Assembly (NCBI RefSeq): GCF_036208045.1
Contig: NZ_CP121472.1
Location: 3,917,531 to 3,981,530, forward strand
Origin: Thiorhodovibrio winogradskyi
GTDB lineage: Bacteria > Pseudomonadota > Gammaproteobacteria > Chromatiales > Chromatiaceae
Direction: 5' to 3'
Length of the DNA stretch: 64,000 bases
Below, piece after piece: positions 59,552-64,000 of this stretch. The stretch's first letter is position 1. The number at the start of each line of letters is the position of its first letter. A program made the position numbers and the translations under genes. The notes below the pieces were generated by a model. It did no database searches, was not told the DNA's origin, and saw nothing but the letters and a program-made list of their open reading frames with translations.

Positions 59552-62455
59552 GTGTCTGATCCTCCCGCCACCTTTCTTGCTTGGATCATCCTGATCCCTT
59601 TCATTGGTGCCCTGCTGCCGCCCTTCGCGGTGTGGCTGGCGCCCAAGCCGTCCCGTGGCGCGGCGGCGGCCTTCGCGGCCGCATTGGTCAGCTCCGCGGC
59701 ACTGGTTATCGCACTCAGCCACACGCCGGATGTCTTTGCCGGTGGCGAGGTGCATGTCGCCATACCCTGGATTGCGCAAATCGGGCTGACGCTGGCGCTG
59801 CGTTTCGATGGCCTGGCCATGGTCTTTGTGCTGCTGATCCTTGGCATTGGGCTGCTGGTGATTCTTTACGCCCGGTTTTATCTGGAAAAATCAGACCAGG
59901 TCGCGCGCTTTTTTGCCATTTTGCTGCTATTCCAGGGCGCCATGCTCGGCATTGTGCTCGCGGACAATCTGCTGCTGCTGGTGGTCTTCTGGGAGCTCAC
60001 CAGCCTGACATCCTTCCTGCTGGTCGGCTTTGATCCACGCTCGATCGAGGCCAGACGCGGCGCGCTCATGGCCCTGGTCATCACCGCTGGCGGTGGACTC
60101 TGTCTGCTCGCGGGCTTTCTGCTGCTGGGGTCCGTGGCCGGCAGCTTTGCCCTGTCGGAGGTGCTGGCGGCGGCCGACACAGTTCACGCGCATCCGCTGT
60201 ATCTGCCCATCCTGGTGCTGATCCTGCTCGGCGCCTTCACCAAGTCGGCCCAGTTTCCCTTCCATTTCTGGCTGCCGGCGGCCATGACGGCGCCCACCCC
60301 GGTGTCGGCCTACCTGCATTCAGCCACCATGGTGAAAGCGGGTATTTTCCTGCTCGCGCGCTTTTTTCCGGTCTTTGCCGAGACCGATACCTGGTTCTAT
60401 CTGGTCGGCGGCGTGGGGCTGACCACCTTTCTGCTCGGCGCCTATTTCGCCATCTTCAAGCACGACATCAAGGGGCTGCTGGCCTATTCGACCATTAGCC
60501 ACCTGGGGCTGATCACCTTTCTGTTCGGGCTGGGCACCCCGCTCGGCGCCGTCGCCGGGCTTTTTCATGCCATGAACCATGCGGTGTTCAAAGCCTCGCT
60601 GTTCATGGCCGCTGGCATTATCGATCACGAGACCGGCACCCGCGACATGCGCCGCCTGTCCGGGCTGTGGTATTTCATGCCCATCACTGGCACCCTGGCC
60701 ATGGTGGCCGCCGCCGCCATGGCCGGGGTGCCCTTGCTGAACGGCTTTCTGAGCAAGGAGATGTTTTTCGCCGAGACAGTGCATCATGAGTGGCTGGGGC
60801 ATCTGGACTGGATTCTGCCCGTCGCCGCCACCACAGGTGGCATCTTTGCCGTCGCCTACTCGGTGCGCTTTATTCACGACGTTTTCTTTGGGGGGCGCTC
60901 CTGCTATCTCGATCACAATCCCCACGAACCCCCGCGCTGGATGCGGATTCCGATTGAGATTCTGGTGGCTCTCTGCCTGCTGGTCGGGATTTTTCCCGAG
61001 CAAACCGTGCGCCCCTTGCTCGATCTTGGCGTGCGCAGCATGCTCGGCTTCGACCCCAAGTATGATCTGGCTATCTGGCACGGCTTTTCCTTTCCGCTGC
61101 TGATGAGCTTGATTGCGCTCATTGGCGGCATGCTGCTCTATCGGATGCGCGGTGGCCTGTTCAATCTGCACGACTGGCTCTTTCCGCCGGCCAGCGCTGC
61201 CTCGGTCTTTCAGCGTCTCGCCGCCGGCATGCAGCGCTTCGCGCGCGCGCGCATGCCACGGACCGCCCGGGCGTCGCTGCAAGGCTCCCTGGCCTGGCTG
61301 CTGCTCTCGGTGCTGGTACTGGCTGTTTTGCCGCTGCTGCCTGCCATGCTGCAACTTCAACCCGGCACACTGCCCGGGTTGCTCGCGACCCTCAGGCTCG
61401 GCCCGCTCGATCTGCCGAGCATTGGCGGCGCCATCATTCTGGCGGTGGCCCTGGTTGGCGTGGTCGGCCTGCGCCGGCAACGGCTGCAGGCCACCATTTT
61501 GATCGGCGTTATTGGGCTGATTGTGAGCCTCGCCTTTGTGCATTTCTCGGCCCCCGATCTGGCGTTGACACAGCTCTCGGTGGAGGTGGTAACCACCATT
61601 TTGCTGTTGCTGGTGCTCTACTTCATGCCCCAGCAGGATACCGCCCGCATCTCGCGCTGGCGGCACACGCGCGACCTAGTGCTGGCTGTCGGCGCCGGCG
61701 GCGGCGCGGCGGTGTTGGCCTTCGCCATCTTGAGCGCCGAGACGCCAAGCATCTCCGGCTATTATCTCGCGGCGTCCAAGCCGGCCGCCGGTGCCGGCAA
61801 TGTGGTCAACGGTATTCTGGTCGACTTTCGCGGCTTCGATACCCTGGGGGAGATCACCGTGCTGGCCATCGCGGCGGCCGGTATCTTTGCCATGTTGCGC
61901 GGCATTCGCCTGCGCACGCCGCCGCGCGATCTCTTTGGTCGCCGTTGGTCAGCGGATGCCCATCCGGTCATTCTCTCCATGCTCTCGCGTCCGCTGCTGC
62001 CGATGGCGCTGCTGGTGGCGGTCTTCATGCTGCTGCGCGGACACCATGAGCCGGGCGGTGGCTTTATTGCCGGCTTGATTGCCGGTATCGCGCTGATTCT
62101 GCAGCAGCTTGCCAGCGGTCAGCAGTGGTCGGCGGAGCGCCTGCGGCTGAACTACACCCGACTGATCGGCGCGGGCTTGATGTTGTCACTGGGCACGGGT
62201 CTGGCGGCTCTGGTCTTCGGCCGGCCTTTTCTGACCAGTGCCTTCTGGCATGGGGACTTACCGCTGATCGGCGAGCTGGAATTCGCCAGCGCCATGGCCT
62301 TTGATGCTGGCGTCTTTCTGGTGGTGCTGGGGACAGTGATGCTAATTCTCGACAATCTTGGGCGACTGAGCGGGCATCGCCAACACCACCACCAACACCA
62401 ACAGGGTCGAGGATCAGAAATCCACACCCCCGGGAGCGCTCCATGGAAGCCCTGA
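59552..62455 (+). CDS. mrpA: Mrp/Pha-type Na+(K+)/H+ antiporter subunit A (fused A-B)
   Basis: A 967-residue membrane protein with a GTG start. The NuoL-like core has WELTSLTSFLLVGF with the conserved Glu, KSAQFPFHFWLPAAMTAPTP with Lys and the HFWLP signature, and HAMNHAVFKASLFMAAGIID. The C-terminal part contains the MrpB-like domain (MLLRGHHEPGGGFIAGLIAG). Together they form the proton and cation path of the multisubunit antiporter, used in pH and salt homeostasis. The stop overlaps the start of mrpC by 13 bases. Confidence 0.9.
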   Translation: MSDPPATFLAWIILIPFIGALLPPFAVWLAPKPSRGAAAAFAAALVSSAALVIALSHTPDVFAGGEVHVAIPWIAQIGLTLALRFDGLAMVFVLLILGIGLLVILYARFYLEKSDQVARFFAILLLFQGAMLGIVLADNLLLLVVFWELTSLTSFLLVGFDPRSIEARRGALMALVITAGGGLCLLAGFLLLGSVAGSFALSEVLAAADTVHAHPLYLPILVLILLGAFTKSAQFPFHFWLPAAMTAPTPVSAYLHSATMVKAGIFLLARFFPVFAETDTWFYLVGGVGLTTFLLGAYFAIFKHDIKGLLAYSTISHLGLITFLFGLGTPLGAVAGLFHAMNHAVFKASLFMAAGIIDHETGTRDMRRLSGLWYFMPITGTLAMVAAAAMAGVPLLNGFLSKEMFFAETVHHEWLGHLDWILPVAATTGGIFAVAYSVRFIHDVFFGGRSCYLDHNPHEPPRWMRIPIEILVALCLLVGIFPEQTVRPLLDLGVRSMLGFDPKYDLAIWHGFSFPLLMSLIALIGGMLLYRMRGGLFNLHDWLFPPASAASVFQRLAAGMQRFARARMPRTARASLQGSLAWLLLSVLVLAVLPLLPAMLQLQPGTLPGLLATLRLGPLDLPSIGGAIILAVALVGVVGLRRQRLQATILIGVIGLIVSLAFVHFSAPDLALTQLSVEVVTTILLLLVLYFMPQQDTARISRWRHTRDLVLAVGAGGGAAVLAFAILSAETPSISGYYLAASKPAAGAGNVVNGILVDFRGFDTLGEITVLAIAAAGIFAMLRGIRLRTPPRDLFGRRWSADAHPVILSMLSRPLLPMALLVAVFMLLRGHHEPGGGFIAGLIAGIALILQQLASGQQWSAERLRLNYTRLIGAGLMLSLGTGLAALVFGRPFLTSAFWHGDLPLIGELEFASAMAFDAGVFLVVLGTVMLILDNLGRLSGHRQHHHQHQQGRGSEIHTPGSAPWKP

Positions 62456-62778
62456 TCGCGCTTTGTATCGGACTCCTGGTCGGCGGTGGCGTCTACTTGC
62501 TGTTGCGCTCGCGCAGCTTTTCGGTGGTGCTCGGCCTTACGCTGCTGTCCTACGCGACCAATCTGCTGCTCTTTGCCTCGGGCGGCCTCCAGACCAACCA
62601 GGCGCCGCTCATCCATGAGGGCGGCCCCTTCGCCGATCCCTTGCCCCAGGCACTGGTGCTCACCGCCATTGTGATCGGCTTTGCCATGACCGCCTTCATG
62701 CTGGTGCTAGCCCTGCGCGCACTCAATGACCTGGGCTCGGATCGCGTGGATGCCAGGCAGGGTGGGGAAGAACAGTGA
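62443..62778 (+). CDS. mrpC: Mrp/Pha antiporter subunit C (NuoK-like)
   Basis: A 111-residue product with three membrane helices (ALCIGLLVGGGVYLLLRSRS, VVLGLTLLSYATNLLLFASG, VLTAIVIGFAMTAFMLVLAL). DPLPQALVLTAIVIGFA is the NuoK/MrpC signature. It overlaps mrpA upstream and mrpD downstream (GTGA), so the operon is translationally coupled. Confidence 0.92.
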   Translation: MEALIALCIGLLVGGGVYLLLRSRSFSVVLGLTLLSYATNLLLFASGGLQTNQAPLIHEGGPFADPLPQALVLTAIVIGFAMTAFMLVLALRALNDLGSDRVDARQGGEEQ

Positions 62779-64000
62779 ATCATCTGCTGGTCGCGCCTGT
62801 TGCGCTGCCGCTCATCGCGGGCGCGCTGCTGTTGATTCTGTGGCGCGCGCCTCTGCGGCTGCAGCGGGTGCTGAGCCTGCTGGCCTGCCTGGGCTTGCTT
62901 GGCCTTGCCGTGGCGTTGCTGCACAGCGCCAGTCATCAGGGAATTCAGGTGTATCTGATCGGCGACTGGCCGGCGCCCTATGGGATCTCCCTGGTGCTCG
63001 ACCAGCTTGCGGCGCTGATGCTGGCACTGACCGCGCTGCTCGCCCTGTTCGCTTTGGCCTATGCCATGACCGGCGGCGATCGCGCCGGGCGGCATTTCCA
63101 TGCGCTCTTTCAATTTCAGCTGCTGGGTCTCAATGCTGCCTTTCTGACCGGTGATTTGTTTAACCTGTTCGTCGCCTTCGAGATCCTGCTCATTGCCTCT
63201 TATGGCCTGCTGCTGCATGGCGGCGGTGCCGAGCGCACCCGCGCCGCGCTGCACTATGTGGCGCTCAATCTGGTCGGTTCGCTGCTGTTTCTAATTGGCC
63301 TGGGCACCCTCTATGCCGCCACAGGCAGCCTGAACATGGCCGATCTGGCCACCCGCATTGCCGCGCTGCCAGCCGCGGACGCCACCCTGGCCCGAGTCGC
63401 CGCCATGCTCTTGCTTGCCGTCTTTGGGCTCAAGGCGGCGGTGATTCCACTGCATTTCTGGCTGCCGGGCACCTACGCGGCGGCCTCGGCGGCGGTCGCG
63501 GCGCTTTTTGCCATCATGACCAAGGTGGGCATTTACGCCATCATCCGCCTGACCACCCTGGTCTATGGCCTGGGCGAGACACCCATGCTGGAATGGACCT
63601 CACCCTGGCTGCTGGTGGCGGGGCTGGCCACCATCGCCATCGGCACCCTGGGGGCCATGGCCAGTGATGAGTTGCGTGAGTTGATCGCCTATCTGGTGGT
63701 GGTCTCGGTCGGCACCCTGGTCGCTGGCATCGCCCTGGCCACCCCGGCGGGCTTGAGCGCCAGCCTCTACTATCTGCTGCACACCACCCTGGTCACGGGC
63801 GGGCTCTTCCTGCTGGCCGAGCGCATCGCCAGCGCGCGCGAGGGCAGCACGCGACTGAGCGAGGGCAAACGCCCACCGCCCTCGCATCAGCTTGGCTGGG
63901 TGTTTTTTCTTGGTGCCATTGCCGTGGCCGGCATGCCACCGCTCAGCGGTCTGATCGGCAAGGTCCTATTGCTGATGGCCGCGCATGACCAAAGCGCGCT
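62775..64000 (+). CDS. mrpD: Mrp/Pha antiporter subunit D (right end beyond window)
   Basis: The frame opens at the GTG overlapping the mrpC stop and is open to base 64000 (at least 408 residues). Motifs of the NuoM/N-like family are GDLFNLFVAFEILLIASYGL with the conserved Glu, AAVIPLHFWLPGTYAAASAA and FAIMTKVGIYAIIRL with the lysine-containing helix. ELIAYLVVVSVGTLVAGIAL and AVAGMPPLSGLIGKVLLL follow. It is the second large antiporter-like subunit. The rest of the operon (E-G) is expected to the right. Confidence 0.9.
   Translation, partial: MNHLLVAPVALPLIAGALLLILWRAPLRLQRVLSLLACLGLLGLAVALLHSASHQGIQVYLIGDWPAPYGISLVLDQLAALMLALTALLALFALAYAMTGGDRAGRHFHALFQFQLLGLNAAFLTGDLFNLFVAFEILLIASYGLLLHGGGAERTRAALHYVALNLVGSLLFLIGLGTLYAATGSLNMADLATRIAALPAADATLARVAAMLLLAVFGLKAAVIPLHFWLPGTYAAASAAVAALFAIMTKVGIYAIIRLTTLVYGLGETPMLEWTSPWLLVAGLATIAIGTLGAMASDELRELIAYLVVVSVGTLVAGIALATPAGLSASLYYLLHTTLVTGGLFLLAERIASAREGSTRLSEGKRPPPSHQLGWVFFLGAIAVAGMPPLSGLIGKVLLLMAAHDQSA

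Noticed and set aside
60320-61666. 448-codon minus-strand frame opposite mrpA
   Set aside because: Gln/His/Gly-rich antisense translation of a membrane protein gene; mrpA motifs on the plus strand are clear.

Overview
The window is GC-rich gammaproteobacterial DNA, most likely a purple sulfur bacterium of the Chromatiales. That placement is an inference from gene content and codon use (SPINDLY-type TPR proteins, many Rpn/DUF4351 nucleases, CbpA/CbpM, aerobic HemF, a Mrp-type antiporter); no rRNA or other phylogenetic marker was available to confirm it. I found no tRNA or rRNA gene and no CRISPR array.

Left arm (1-13.2 kb): a TPR-protein island. A single minus-strand reading frame starts at 8106 and runs off the left edge without a stop (at least 2,702 codons). 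It contains four tandem modules of about 730 residues, each a TPR array followed by a SPINDLY/OGT-type (GT41) catalytic domain. Divergently on the plus strand lie a TPR-methyltransferase fusion, a TPR-sulfotransferase fusion and the 5' stub of a third TPR gene. Together these look like a protein-modification cluster, although the acceptor is not in the window.

Middle (13.2-38 kb): a graveyard of mobile DNA. It holds three DUF4351 Rpn-like nuclease genes with a shared upstream block, two other Rpn-like families, a DUF3782 nuclease-like gene, a Uma2 gene, four 5'-truncated group II introns, a large DDE transposase element, and IS110 copies. A tandem duplication of about 4.75 kb (24.5-29.3 and 29.3-34.05 kb) has an intact first copy and a broken second copy. 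Host gene stubs are stranded between the elements: a TPR gene, rfbC, and a heptose-type GHMP kinase. At 34.1-38 kb sits a four-gene transposon (Zn-ribbon protein, DDE integrase, AAA ATPase, RepB-primase-like protein); its first two genes are broken.

Right of the transposon (38-42.2 kb, minus strand) is a CARF-HEPN (Cas02710 family) gene, a long TPR protein, and the stub of a second CARF-like protein cut off beside the transposon. This is a type III CRISPR-accessory-like operon without visible cas10 or an array. It is preceded by a compact DUF433/DUF4258/DUF2283 toxin-antitoxin-like trio.

Right arm (42.4-64 kb): an orderly core chromosome. It holds a haem-c chemoreceptor, a Ycf46-like AAA protein, cbpA-cbpM, a MidA-type methyltransferase, a pteridine-reductase-like SDR, DUF2452, a GNAT, lemA plus a GIDE-domain gene, methyltransferases, hemF, phoB-phoR, selO, a Trm112-family gene and the start of an mrp (pha) antiporter operon (fused A/B, C, D) running off the right edge.
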